Source: Passalora sequoiae
Lineage: Eukaryota > Ascomycota > Dothideomycetes > Mycosphaerellales > Mycosphaerellaceae
NCBI GenBank assembly: GCA_013248845.1
Contig: WSQC01000012.1
Span: 2,108,001 to 2,172,000, forward strand
Length of the DNA stretch: 64,000 nt
Direction: 5' to 3'
Under the pieces are notes generated by a model. That model saw nothing but the letters and a program-made list of their open reading frames with translations, was not told the DNA's origin and searched no databases. The translations under genes and the position numbers were made by a program. Below, piece by piece: positions 53,388-63,369 of this stretch (its first letter is position 1; the number at the start of each line of letters is the position of its first letter).

Positions 53388-55043
53388 ATGCTTCCTCCTG
53401 GCCTTCAAACGCCTCGTGAGGTCAGATACTATTACGAGCAGATAGTGTATCCTACCTTAATCGCATCTGATAGATACCACCCATTTCTATATCCACATGC
53501 CACACTGGGCTTTGGAATAGTTCTGCTTTATCTTCTGATCGACCACCGGAAATCGTCAACATTGCAGGCACTGCGCTTCCCACTCTTCGGAATGTTATGC
53601 GCATTCTCATCATGGTGCATCCTTTACAACAGAGGGCGCAGTTCGGCAGCTGCGTACGGAGTCGGCTTGATCTCAGCATGGGGAACACTATGGACAGCAT
53701 CGATCATGTTTTTCAACGACTGCCAGACAGACTTCAAACGTATCGAAAGGTCCGATGAGAGCGCAATCACGAGAAGTCGAGCCGCCACGAAGTCTCTTGC
53801 TGGTGGCAAACATGCGAATGGATCACTTGCCAACGGCATAATCGCAACAGCAGTAGCAAGACCATCCAAACAAGAGCTAGAAGACGCCGACAAACTCGCG
53901 ACACAATACGCCGCCCATCGCACTGGACCTCTCTTCTGGCAACCCTACCCGTCGCAACCCTTCTCCGAACGCCTCGACTGGATGCTCGATTGTTTCAGCA
54001 ACTTCCGCGGCATAGGCTGGTCTTTTCAAACCTACGGCGTCCCATCTCCACCCTCTTGGGTCGAAGCCGAGCTCGTCGGGACTGCGTCGCAAAAGGAGAC
54101 CATTGCCCGCACGAACGATATGACAGTCAGCAGGACAGGCATACGGCGCTACAAAGATCGTGAAGCTCTTCTCAAAGACGTCCTGATCCGTCTCGCACTG
54201 GGCTACATGGCCTTGGACGTTGTGAAACTGATCATGCACCACGATGCTTATTTCTGGGGTTACATGGACGCCGCTGCACCGATCTGGCTACCAAACTCCG
54301 TCGCAAGCTCCCACGTGCTAGTAACATCTTACAGACTTCTGCTCTCCCTGGCTGGAATCTGGAGCGCCCTTCTGGAGATATTTCGTCTCGGACCACTCTT
54401 CTTCTCCTGTGTCCTCGGTCCTAAGATCTTGGGCTTGAGGGGTGAAGCATGGATGAACCCGATTGACTTCTTTGGAAACTTCACTGCGGTGCTGGATAAT
54501 GGCATAGCTGGTTGGTGGGGAGTGTGGTGGCATCAAATCTTTCGATTTGGGTTTGAGGCGCCGACGACTCGGCTTCTCGAAGTGCTGGGCGTCGAAAAGA
54601 AGTCGAGACCTGGGAAATTGTTGTCGATGTCCGCGGCCTTCGTCATATCTGGTTGTTTGCATGCATGCGGAAGTCATACGCAACTTGGTGATACGAGGCC
54701 GCTGATGGGCCCGTTTCGATTCTTCCTGATACAGCCTGTTGGAATCTTGGCCCAGACATCAGTCTCGGCATTGTTGACGAAGGCTGGTGTTGTAGATTCT
54801 ATGCCACTGATTGTGAGACGTTTGGTGAACTTCTTTGTGGTCTTTGCATGGATGTATTTCACTGCGCCGCTACTGGTCGATGACTTCGCGAAAGGAGGGG
54901 TGTGGCTTTTCGAGCCTCTTGCTATCAGTCCTCTGCGGCTAATGGGTCTGGGAGCTAAAGATGATAATGGCTGGGATCTATGGTATGGTCTAGTGTTCTG
55001 GCAGAGTGGCAAGACCTGGTGGGACACCGGCCTGGCATTCTAG
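53388..55043 (+). CDS. Wax-synthase-like membrane-bound O-acyltransferase
   Basis: 551 aa, single exon, ATG at 53388. Eight or more hydrophobic spans (for example LGFGIVLLYLLI, LFGMLCAFSSWCILY, LLLSLAGIWSALLEIF, LVNFFVVFAWMYFTAP). The wax-synthase-type MBOAT core near residues 360-430 shows WGVWWHQIFRFGFEAPT and the active-site His in VISGCLHACGSH. Fungal members acetylate or acylate secondary metabolites (Tri7 and AusQ-like) or lipids; the acceptor is unknown here and there is no cluster around it. The soluble loop near 130-165 is low-complexity. Coding-strand skew flips from C to G near 54470. Confidence 0.88.
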   Translation: MLPPGLQTPREVRYYYEQIVYPTLIASDRYHPFLYPHATLGFGIVLLYLLIDHRKSSTLQALRFPLFGMLCAFSSWCILYNRGRSSAAAYGVGLISAWGTLWTASIMFFNDCQTDFKRIERSDESAITRSRAATKSLAGGKHANGSLANGIIATAVARPSKQELEDADKLATQYAAHRTGPLFWQPYPSQPFSERLDWMLDCFSNFRGIGWSFQTYGVPSPPSWVEAELVGTASQKETIARTNDMTVSRTGIRRYKDREALLKDVLIRLALGYMALDVVKLIMHHDAYFWGYMDAAAPIWLPNSVASSHVLVTSYRLLLSLAGIWSALLEIFRLGPLFFSCVLGPKILGLRGEAWMNPIDFFGNFTAVLDNGIAGWWGVWWHQIFRFGFEAPTTRLLEVLGVEKKSRPGKLLSMSAAFVISGCLHACGSHTQLGDTRPLMGPFRFFLIQPVGILAQTSVSALLTKAGVVDSMPLIVRRLVNFFVVFAWMYFTAPLLVDDFAKGGVWLFEPLAISPLRLMGLGAKDDNGWDLWYGLVFWQSGKTWWDTGLAF

Positions 55044-55817
55044 ATTATGATGAACCGAGACATATTCCAGGTCTCTGGAACATTTATGAATGGCTCACCA
55101 CGATCGTGTTCAATGCCTCCACGATTGACATTTCACTCTGTTCTCGGTGCATGAATTTGCCATTGGTTTGGAACTCGGCTGGTCGCCGTCGCTTTTCCTT
55201 CGTGCGCAAGGTGTGAAGCCCTTGAGCGTCTAGATTTATTGGCTCTCGAACACAGCTGTCGAATCTGCACCCTTGCAGCGGCGTCAAGGCCCTTGTACAG
55301 ATAGAGGGGCGTCCTCAGCGTTCCGCGGCGATAGAATGATAGACTCATGTTCTGCGCTTCCCACAGTGCGCGACCCAGTTGCCTTGGGCTGAACGAGAGG
55401 GTGACACGCGTTGGAGAAGATCGACTTGTGTCAGTGATCACGGTAGGTGTAGATAGAAACATTTACAGACGAGGAAACGTCATGCTCATCTCTTGGCCTC
55501 CTCGCTTGCGTTGCTCGGGCCTGCAGAACCCTTCCACTGACAACCCCCACCAGCCCGCATCCCACCAACAGTTTTGACATCAACAACCGCGGACCTGGAT
55601 ACTACAATAACACCCTTTTCACCTGCAACCACGCCCATACCTCAATTCAGCTGCCTGCACACGATCGCCGTGCGCGTAAAGTAAGACAAATCGCCCTTTG
55701 GCACTTTCCTAGGCATCCGCCGAGTTCAGCTCCGACATTACTTGACCATATCCACAAAAAGTCGCTGACTCTTGTCAAGGTTGTGAACACTACCTTTCCC
55801 CTCTGCACACTTCGACT
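55044..55817. other. Intergenic, cofilin promoter and leader
   Basis: C/T-rich tracts from about 55550 to 55815 look like a strong fungal promoter and 5' UTR for cofilin. No gene recognised in the remainder. Confidence 0.55.
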
Positions 55818-56484
55818 ATGGTACGTGCGCTACTTCCAATGCCTCATCATGATCAAATGCTGACCTGTCGCCTTTCAGGCACAATCAGGGTACGTAGCCA
55901 CCTCCAGCACCTATCTGCGAATCAACCGATACGGCGGCGACGATGAAAATCTCCTCGAGTTCAATCGCTGATGTACATATGCTGCAGAGTCTCGGTCGCG
56001 CCCGAGTGTATCCAGGCGTTCAACGACCTCAAGCTCGGAAAGTCGACGAAGTGGATCATTTACAAGATCTCCGATGACTGGAAGGAGATTGTTGTCGAGG
56101 AGACCTCCACCGATCCAGACTACAGCAAATTCCGTGAGAAGCTGATCAACGCCAAGAGCAAGAACAAGAGGGGCGAAGAAGGTATTGGCGGAAGATACGC
56201 CGTATTCGACGTCGAGTACGATGCCGAGGGTGGAGAGGGAAAACGCAGCAAGATTACTTTCATCTCATGGGTGCCAGACGATGCGCCACAATACGTAAGA
56301 CAGGAAGATGCAGTCCAAACAAAGACAAGGACCAGCTGACACGACACAGCCACGCATGATGTACTCTTCTTCCAAGGATGCATTGAAGCGCGCACTCAAT
56401 GGCCTCGCCGCAGACATCCAGGCCAACGATGCCGACGATATCGAGCACGACAGCGTCGTCCAGAGAGTTTCCAAGGGTCGCTAG
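55818..56484 (+). CDS. COF1: Cofilin / actin-depolymerising factor
   Basis: Four exons: 55818-55820 (ATG only), 55879-55889 (11 nt), 55988-56294, 56350-56484. Introns are 58, 98 and 55 nt (GTACGT, GTACGT, GTAAGA donors; CAG acceptors). The product is 151 aa. The joined N terminus reads MAQSGVSVAPECIQAFNDLK, the exact cofilin start. The ADF fold follows: GKSTKWIIYKISDDWKEIVV, RYAVFDVEYD, KITFISWVPDDAP and the long actin-binding helix MMYSSSKDALKRALNG. Cofilin severs and depolymerises actin filaments in the cytoplasm. Tandem stops TAG-TGA close the frame. The split start codon means no ordinary ORF scan would find the real N terminus. Confidence 0.95.
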
Positions 56485-57281
56485 TGAGAGTCTTCGTCGC
56501 CCATGAGTCACGTGCTTCGAAGATGAAGATGGCACAAACATACAGCGAAGCAGAACTTGAATTCAGAGCAGAATGAATCGAGGCCATGAAGTGGTGCCTT
56601 GGGAGACAACCTTTTCGGGTGCTTCCACCTATATTATACCTCCGACCACGCGGTAGACGACAATTTGACGAGAGAGAATCGATTTGTCTTTTGAAGCTCA
56701 ACAGCTGCTCATGCCGTTACAGCTCGTAAGCCTCACGTTCAGCTTTTTCGAGGCATCTCCATTGGTCGAGTTATTTCAAGCTTCGATTCTGGGCGCACAA
56801 CTCAGCATAGTAATTTATGCCGTGCAGAGATTTCATGAGCGTCTTCGAGGCGCGGACCCGAATTCAGACGTGACAGTCACTCGTCCATCCCTTCCATCGC
56901 ATTTGTCTCGTTGATTGCCACGATAATCTTGAATCCAGGAACAGAGGTCGCATGTCCCTCCTTCACAAGCAGGCACTGAACATCAATCCATACGAACGTA
57001 ATCTCCACAAGGGATCCTCGGACTTCAGACTGCGGTTTCAACACCGAGGTAAGCCATCAAGGGGCCAGGATCTCTTGCAAGAGTTTCTAGCGCGTCATCA
57101 GATGCATTGCTGGCTCCAAGCCATAGCTAGAGCGCATGTGCTGCGCATTGCAGCAGCACGAGCCAGCCTAGGACGCTTAAAGTGGGCATGCCACTGTGCG
57201 CGCAGCCCTCCGTATCTATGCTTCACCCTGCACGTCGGGTGCGCTTCGTGATCAAATGCTGATACCCTCTGCTTTTATAGG
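56485..57281. other. Intergenic with possible 5' UTR intron
   Basis: A GTAAGC donor at 57051 and a branch plus TATAG acceptor ending at 57280, one base before the ATG at 57282, suggest a ~230-nt intron in the leader of the next gene. The frame upstream of the donor (from ATG at 56952) does not join in phase, so it is leader, not coding. Confidence 0.4.
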
Positions 57282-59624
57282 ATGTCACAGAATCAAATCA
57301 AAACGAATACTTCAGTGTCAGAAAGAGTCCGACAATTCGAAGAGAAAAGCCGCGATATACGCAATCTCGCCTTAATTCCTCCGGTTTGCTTCAGGGCATA
57401 TCAGTCAGATCTACAACACTTTATGCGGGAAAATATCACAAGTAACTTTGAATCCCGTCGTTCTGTTGACGAGATTCTTGGGACACTACCGCGTTCGCCG
57501 GTTCGAGAGCCTCGCAGAGCCTTTGAGTACAGCCGCGCGCCTATCAACAAGATCTACGGCATTGTAGGCGTCCAACATCACGGCGCATATGGGACCAACC
57601 CATGGCTTCACGCAAATGACAAAAACCCTTTTCAGGATCACGAAAGTGTCAAGGATATTCGAAAGAAGGATATGCTCAGAGCCATAAAGCCGTCTGCACT
57701 ATCTTTGGCGATCAACGATACTTCAAACGATAGTCTTCTCATACAGAGGTCTTCCACGGACACCGTGGAGTCTGCGAAAGAAGCGGCTCAGCTCAACGGC
57801 CATAAAGTAGCACATGGATTGTTGAGAAGAAGCTGGAATTCTGACATTCATAAGAAGCTTCACAAGGACCCGCCAGCACCCAAATTGACCAAAGCGAACA
57901 AGAAAGACATCAGTGCCGGCAGCAAAGGTCTCAGTCGGAAGCTAGGCTTGGGTCGGTATCGCAAGAATTCGAAACGAAACCGCCATGCCAGTGAACCTGA
58001 GGGCTCAAACTTGCCTTCTGTCAGCTTGGACGATGACAACAGCAGTGAACTTTATCAGCTTGACATTGATAGGTCGAGCATGGAAGTCAATGCCGGCGAG
58101 GGAAGTGCTTCACAATCGGAAGCGGAGCTCGAACGAGACGTTGATAGCGAACCCTGTTCGCTTCGAAATTGTGATGGGACCTTAAGAGTTGACAAAGAGG
58201 CTGACGCCGCGTCCAATGGCACCGAGAATCAAATCGGTTGCGAAAGTGATGACGGCGTTGTAGACGCCTACTCGATTCCACTCCCGTCAGGCGTAGAAAA
58301 CGTTCAACTGGAGAATAGCCGCGCACATCTCCTGCACGAGCTCCAACATCACATTCAGCGTAGCAACACCGTGCGTAGCGACGGCTCAATAGGCCATCAG
58401 GACTATGGCAGTATGATATGCGGACCCTACACCAACCAAATCTCGCAAAAAGTGCCCTCCTTCGGCAAGCCGCCCAGCTACAGTGAAGTTGTCGCCGATG
58501 TACAGCGTGTTGATGACTATGAACCCGAACGGAAGCGATCTCCAGCCCAAGCACTAGCTCAGGACGAGGACGAGGCCGATTACCAAGAACGTCTAGCACG
58601 ATACATCCCACCTCGGCTCGACGCACTCTTCGGGCAAGAAAGAGCACAATTCGAACACCAATTGGCACAGAATGAGGCGGCCTACAGAGCCCGTATGGCA
58701 AAGTATGTCCAAGACGACTCTGAAGCACAATCAGATGCCGTAGACAATCCCCACGAGTTCGAGGAGAATGGATACGATGCAGCCGCAGATGCCAGGAGCT
58801 TAGTAAAGCGTACAGCGAGCTACACCCATCAGGATGCTCTCTCTACGATCGACGAGGCCAGCGAGACGGAAGAGGAGTCTATCTCCTGCGAGAGCAGCAA
58901 GGGCAAGGGCCACGGCAGCGGTGGTCCGTCCGCCTCAGATAAGACTACTGAGGCTACCGACGAGGACGACGACGACGACCGAGAGCTAGAATGCGGTATT
59001 GCGCGAAGACAGAGCGTGATCCGTATCATGGAGCCGAAGGCCGTCAACATATGTCGCTCTGCTTCACTGCCGAAAGGCAAAGAGCGGGTCTTCTTTTCAG
59101 AAGACGACGATGGTAGAGTCGATACACCGTTTCAGTCTCAACTGGTAATGCATAGTCCGGACAGCATGCCATCAGACCCATGGCTTGGCGACATCCCGAA
59201 CTCCCAGAAGGATCATGTCTCATGGTGGGAAGGAGGTAGGAGCGGGCCATTGGCATATGGCGCTGGCGTGCCGAAGTTCGCTTGTGGTCCTCGGGTCCAT
59301 GTGACCGAGATGGAAATGGTGAGACCGAAAGCACCAACGCCTGACGCTGGTAGGGTCAAGAGGGATGAGGTGCATCCGTGTTTGTTGCTCGGGAAAGCGT
59401 TTGAGGCTGGCCGCGATGACACGCCTCGTGATACTGTTGTTACGGAGGCTGGGTTCGAGGATGATGAGGAGGGAGGGATGGAGGAAGAGATGAAGCAGGC
59501 AAAAGCAGAGCCTTTGCCTCGCAATAAGAGCATAGACGAAATGCTGGCAGGCTTGCATTTGCCTGTGCTGGAGCCGATCCCGAAGGAGGAGATTATGAGG
59601 GTGGCGAATGAGAATGGGTTGTAG
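57282..59624 (+). CDS. Large disordered protein of unknown function, 780 aa
   Basis: Single coding exon from ATG at 57282. The sequence is low in hydrophobic residues and rich in Ser, Glu, Asp and Arg, so mostly disordered. Notable points: a basic block (RKLGLGRYRKNSKRNRH, ~225), a PPSYSEV motif (~407) that is a PPxY WW-ligand of the kind bound by Rsp5/Nedd4 ubiquitin ligases, a coiled-coil-prone stretch (FGQERAQFEHQLAQNEAAYR), a run of acidic residues (TDEDDDDDRELE), and a C-terminal short helix (NKSIDEMLAGLHLPVLEPIP). I do not recognise the family. A ubiquitin-ligase adaptor role is inference from the PPxY alone. GC skew turns G-rich over the last ~300 bp. Confidence 0.85.
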   Translation: MSQNQIKTNTSVSERVRQFEEKSRDIRNLALIPPVCFRAYQSDLQHFMRENITSNFESRRSVDEILGTLPRSPVREPRRAFEYSRAPINKIYGIVGVQHHGAYGTNPWLHANDKNPFQDHESVKDIRKKDMLRAIKPSALSLAINDTSNDSLLIQRSSTDTVESAKEAAQLNGHKVAHGLLRRSWNSDIHKKLHKDPPAPKLTKANKKDISAGSKGLSRKLGLGRYRKNSKRNRHASEPEGSNLPSVSLDDDNSSELYQLDIDRSSMEVNAGEGSASQSEAELERDVDSEPCSLRNCDGTLRVDKEADAASNGTENQIGCESDDGVVDAYSIPLPSGVENVQLENSRAHLLHELQHHIQRSNTVRSDGSIGHQDYGSMICGPYTNQISQKVPSFGKPPSYSEVVADVQRVDDYEPERKRSPAQALAQDEDEADYQERLARYIPPRLDALFGQERAQFEHQLAQNEAAYRARMAKYVQDDSEAQSDAVDNPHEFEENGYDAAADARSLVKRTASYTHQDALSTIDEASETEEESISCESSKGKGHGSGGPSASDKTTEATDEDDDDDRELECGIARRQSVIRIMEPKAVNICRSASLPKGKERVFFSEDDDGRVDTPFQSQLVMHSPDSMPSDPWLGDIPNSQKDHVSWWEGGRSGPLAYGAGVPKFACGPRVHVTEMEMVRPKAPTPDAGRVKRDEVHPCLLLGKAFEAGRDDTPRDTVVTEAGFEDDEEGGMEEEMKQAKAEPLPRNKSIDEMLAGLHLPVLEPIPKEEIMRVANENGL

Positions 59625-60527
59625 TCGGCTGAGTAGATTGTGGGGTGGCAGTAACGCGGTGTCAATTAATGTGGTGCTAAAGCAATTGTGGGGATCACGG
59701 TGATGTTGATACACTACCTGGGACTACCTTGGCATAGGTGCTGGAGGTGAGAATAGCATACGACTCGCCGGAATTCGCATCAACTTATCCATCTGTCCAT
59801 CAAACTAAGAAGGTCCTCAGTAGATCTGCCCGCTTGGCATTGCTAACGACTACTTCGTAACGTCGTCTATACTGGGCTTTCCGAATGGATGTGCGCTCTT
59901 GTGCGGATATTCGGTGGTCTGAAATAGGTATCAGTAGGCCATACGACGATATGGCTGTGGTCATGATCCAGAGAAGCGAACTTTGGTAGATCTGGCGCCT
60001 ACAAGGCGTACTCTCAGGCGTCTAGTAGCACGCGGGACGGCATGCTGATGTGCCAAGGGCAACTACAATGCAAGATCACAAGAGATTTGCACAGCAGTAC
60101 TGTAGGGTCTACGAAGTACATGCTCGACATGCCCGACTCTGCCGTCGTCTGCAAAAAGTGCCGACGCTCATTGGTGGGACTAATGCCCGCTGTGTTGCCT
60201 CAGGCCCCGATTTCGTCAACACGGTGGCAGTGCGGTTCAGGAAATCAAACTACCCTTCCTTCGCTCCAAATCATGTCTCCTCTAATCCACACAGGCACGA
60301 AGGATCCATCTGAGCCTTGCTCGCGTGACTTCCATCACTGCGGTCATGACGGACTACCATGCTGCTCCCAAGGCAACTGCAGCGCTTAAATATCACGTTC
60401 AAATTCCAACTACGCGCATAACTCTGGTGGCATCTCGCGAGAAGCATCGACAGATCACATTAGGCGACATAACGTGAACTGTATTATAATATATCGAATC
60501 ACGAGGCAAGCGAGCATAGCAAGCGTC
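59625..60527. other. Intergenic
   Basis: Apart from the weak Cys-rich frame at 60042-60389 nothing is recognised. The last part is the promoter of the Gly-rich gene. Confidence 0.5.
60042..60389 (+). CDS. Possible Cys-rich protein, 115 aa
   Basis: ATG at 60042, single frame. The C terminus has a tight Cys pattern (PCSRDFHHCGHDGLPCCSQG then NCSA), C-x6-C-x6-CC-x4-C, reminiscent of small knotted peptides. A CXXC (VVCKKC) lies in the middle. There is no signal peptide. A CACACAG just before the Cys block could be an acceptor, so the block may be the last exon of another model. Chance cannot be excluded. Confidence 0.22.
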   Translation: MLMCQGQLQCKITRDLHSSTVGSTKYMLDMPDSAVVCKKCRRSLVGLMPAVLPQAPISSTRWQCGSGNQTTLPSLQIMSPLIHTGTKDPSEPCSRDFHHCGHDGLPCCSQGNCSA

Positions 60528-60915
60528 ATGGGTTGTGCTGGATCCAAGCCAGCATATGGCAGCGGCCACAGTGGATATCGATATAGCAGCAAGCCAATGA
60601 GACATCATGGAGGTCACTTTGGCAATGCTGGTCCGTATCGTATAGATGTTCAAGAAGGCCTTTACTGATCATGGACAGGAATGTTCGCATCGGCCGGCGC
60701 CTTTGGAGGTGGAGGTGGTGATGGAGGTGCAGGTGCAGGTGCAAGTGGATGCGGAGGTGGAGGTGGAGGCATGTCAGGATGTGGTGGAGGAGGTAGGTCT
60801 CAAAAACTGATGCTTGCTTTCTGCAGCATCTCGGCATATCGATATCACACCATGTGTATAACCGCAGCTGACGTTCTCTTGTGCAGGAGGAGGCGGTGGT
60901 GGAGGAGGCTGCTAA
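60528..60915 (+). CDS. Gly-rich small protein with lipidation-type N terminus, 81 aa
   Basis: Three exons: 60528-60630, 60679-60792, 60887-60915. Introns are 48 nt (GTCCGT donor, ACAG) and 94 nt (GTAGGT donor, GTGCAG). All junctions are phase 1 inside Gly codons. The N terminus MGCAGSKPAY fits the N-myristoylation consensus (Gly2, Ser6, Lys7) with Cys3 as a palmitoylation site, as in Src-family kinases and G-alpha subunits. After a Tyr/His-rich stretch (SGYRYSSKPMRHHGGH) come Gly runs broken by Cys (SGCGGGGGG, SGCGGGG), ending GGGGC. No family recognised. Membrane-tethered, possibly disulfide- or lipid-linked, is inference. A 60662-60792 GGT-rich tract encodes the runs. Confidence 0.6.
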
Positions 60916-61094
60916 GTGGTTGGAATATGGTTCAACAAGGATACCCACGCATGTCAAGCGGAACCATGCATACTCAATCAAACTTGACCCTGAACACGAC
61001 TTCTACTCGCTTGCTCTTTGCGCTCCGCTCATATCAATCAGTTTCTCATTCTCGTTAGACACTGCCACTGATCACAGCTCACCAGATCGCCAAC

Positions 61095-61761
61095 ATGAGT
61101 CTCCACATCCGCCAACAAGCGATGCAAGATGCCGAAGAAGACCTGTTTGATTCGAGCGAAGATGATCTTGACGACGAAGAGGAAGATTCCGAAAACGAGT
61201 ACGAAGAACCAGACCTTCGACCACTCGGCTTCTCCAGCGAATGTCCAGCACTTCCAGCAGACCGTCCCCTTGCCTACCCTCACATCGTCAACACATCCGA
61301 ATTCGACGAGGACTCCGATACCAGCAGCCTCACACTGGCGGATGGCGTAGCCACCTTCCTCTGGAAGTGGGATCGTGTGCAGTTTTACCGATTCTTCGAC
61401 TTGACTAAGGATAAGTTTGAGCTTCATTATGATTCGCCGAGTACTCCGATACAGGATATGGTGATTGCTAGGACGGGTCGTACGGTCATGGTTCGGATTG
61501 AAAGTATGTTCATGCCGATTACTGGGGCTAATCACTGGTTAGGCTGGCTTGAGAATTGATGACCATCGAGGTGGGAAGGAGTGGGATCCGCAGCTGGTGT
61601 TCTCGATCGAAGATGATGGTAAATGGATCGGCAGAACATGTTCTGCTGCGACTCGACGTGAGGCGATCGAAGGGTTGGGAAGGATGTTCGCCAAGGCGGT
61701 GCTTTATCATCGTCTTTGGGAAGTGAGACGTGGGGATCAAGTCAAGATTCATCATACTTGA
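61095..61761 (+). CDS. Acidic protein of unknown function, 199 aa
   Basis: Exon 1 is 61095-61503, the intron 61504-61570 (67 nt, GTATGT donor, CTAAT and TTGATGAC branch options), exon 2 61571-61761. The phase-1 junction reads VRIES-GKEWDPQLVFSIED. The N terminus is strongly acidic (SSEDDLDDEEEDSENEYEE). The rest looks like a folded domain (ATFLWKWDRVQFYRFFDL, DGKWIGRTCSAATRREAIE). An earlier AG (at 61542) would give a short product ending SWLEN, so alternative splicing is possible. No family recognised; no signal or membrane segment. Confidence 0.65.
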
Positions 61762-62613
61762 CCAGCACGTAAACGAGGCTCCATGGAGGCGAGATGTAAG
61801 AGAAGAATCGCTTCTTCACTTGCTTTCGCAAGCGCAGTTGCTCAACGGGCCATAGCACCAACAGTTGTCTCGATCTTGGTGTCGTGCGAACGTAATCAAG
61901 ATACATGACAAAAGGCAGCCGATCGCTACAATAACCTCGCGAAAAGTGTTCATAGCCAACACAGCACTGCCCTCTACGGTCCAAGCTATCGGAATACAGC
62001 TAGCAACCATGCCGGTTCCTTCACTGAAACTTCCCTGAGCCCCTCATACCTGAAAGGAGCGATCGCACACCATGCGCTTTCGCACGTGCTGAGGGTTAGA
62101 GCGCGAAATGCTTGGACCAGTCGTTGTAAGGATGGTGTGACACAGAAGTCTCATCCTCCAGCCCTATTGCCGAGCTGTACCGAAAGAATGCGGCACCTTC
62201 TTGTCATTAGAGGCACTTTTGGCCGTTGGGACTCAACTAAGCCGACGACTTTGGTGAACTGGCGGCTGGTGTGAATGTGAGGTTGCTGAAGTATTTTGTG
62301 AAGGAGGGATTGCAGATCGGCAAGGAGTAAGAAAAGGCGCTGAATTATGCGGGAAGTGGAAGTTCTCGTAGGCATAGTATTGGCGTCGGGATGGGCAGTG
62401 CGGTGGTGGGCCTCAATTATGCTCCCGAGTCGGGTTATACACTCTGCCAGAAGTCGTCGACTTTCCTACTGGACATCAAGAGCTATTCTTGGATGCGCGC
62501 GACGCGTTTGCGAGCTCTGTTATCATGTGATCTTATGCTATTCGAGGCCCCGCCAAGCAATCATAATCGGCACTGTTCAACGGTACACTAGAATATGGTG
62601 CCGGACTGATGGT
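61762..62613. other. Intergenic
   Basis: Apart from the possible secreted peptide at 61816-61953, no gene is supported here. Confidence 0.5.
61816..61953 (-). CDS. Possible tiny secreted Cys peptide, 45 aa
   Basis: ATG at 61953 opens a hydrophobic N terminus (REVIVAIGCLLSCILITFA) fitting a signal peptide, leaving about 22 residues with the pattern CWC...CAC (RDNCWCYGPLSNCACESK). An in-frame ATG at 62010 gives a longer, less signal-like N terminus. There is no splicing evidence and no family. It may be one exon of a longer gene or a chance frame. Confidence 0.3.
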   Translation of the reverse strand: MNTFREVIVAIGCLLSCILITFARHQDRDNCWCYGPLSNCACESK

Positions 62614-63369
62614 CTATGGCTCATCTCGTTGAGTATTGTACCCGGATCTGTCATGGCGCCCCTCGTACCAAGTCAAGTCAGCACAGTGCTCATCGAAGAG
62701 GTTATCGTGGAAGGCAATTGGCTCGAGAGCAGGATCCGGGCACCAAACCCCACCAAAGGCTTTGGTATGACGATCCACGTAGTGTCTTTCGTCGAAGCCT
62801 GGTTGAGGTCGGATGTATGGCTGATCCGTCGTTACCAAATGCCATGCCGGGCCATGTAGCCAAGCAGCACCCACACGTCCATTGTCGACAGTCCAAGAGC
62901 GAGTTCCGGGAAGGGCATGCCCAGGAAGAGGAGACAGTGTATCGCCGACGATGCCGAATAGTTCTCCCGCCGATAGCTGAGGACTGTCATACACAGAAGA
63001 GCTCGTGATTGACAAAGAACGATCTATTCGTGCACGACTTCGCGCACTCATGTATGTACAGTTATGAGCGCCACGAGCACAGCGTGTGCAAGGCGACAAA
63101 TTGTCACATCGTGTCTTGAGTCTCGAGCACCGATCACATGCTCGCGTGCTCCGGCTCCGTGATGTTGCTTGCTTGCCGCCGGCGTGAATCTGGGTATGTC
63201 GATCTAGTAGGTCTTTCCGCTTGAATGAAGCGGTGCAGATCTTGCATTTGTATGCTGTGTTGGCCTCGTGGTTCTTCCGGTGTCGATTGAGTGTTTCTGC
63301 CGCCTTGTAGGACCGACCGCAGTCCGAGCAGACGTGCCTGTTAGTCTTGGCTAAGTCCTCGCTTGGCAT
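62614..63369 (-). CDS. C2H2 plus Zn(II)2Cys6 transcription factor, short form
   Basis: 251 aa from ATG at 63369 (MPSEDLAKTNRHV); the frame before it has no Met. Two C2H2 fingers come first: VCSDCGRSYKAAETLNRHRK then YKCKICTASFKRKDLLDRHT. A binuclear zinc cluster follows: ACDRCSRLKTRCDNLSPCTR with CARGAHNC. This tandem order is a known fungal regulator class; members usually exceed 700 aa and carry a fungal-specific middle domain. Here the frame stops ~110 residues after the cluster (AWYEGRHDRSGYNTQRDEP-like end), so it is either a short DNA-binding protein, a truncated gene or missing further exons. Nuclear; targets unknown. Confidence 0.82.
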   Translation of the reverse strand: MPSEDLAKTNRHVCSDCGRSYKAAETLNRHRKNHEANTAYKCKICTASFKRKDLLDRHTQIHAGGKQATSRSRSTRACDRCSRLKTRCDNLSPCTRCARGAHNCTYMSARSRARIDRSLSITSSSVYDSPQLSAGELFGIVGDTLSPLPGHALPGTRSWTVDNGRVGAAWLHGPAWHLVTTDQPYIRPQPGFDERHYVDRHTKAFGGVWCPDPALEPIAFHDNLFDEHCADLTWYEGRHDRSGYNTQRDEP

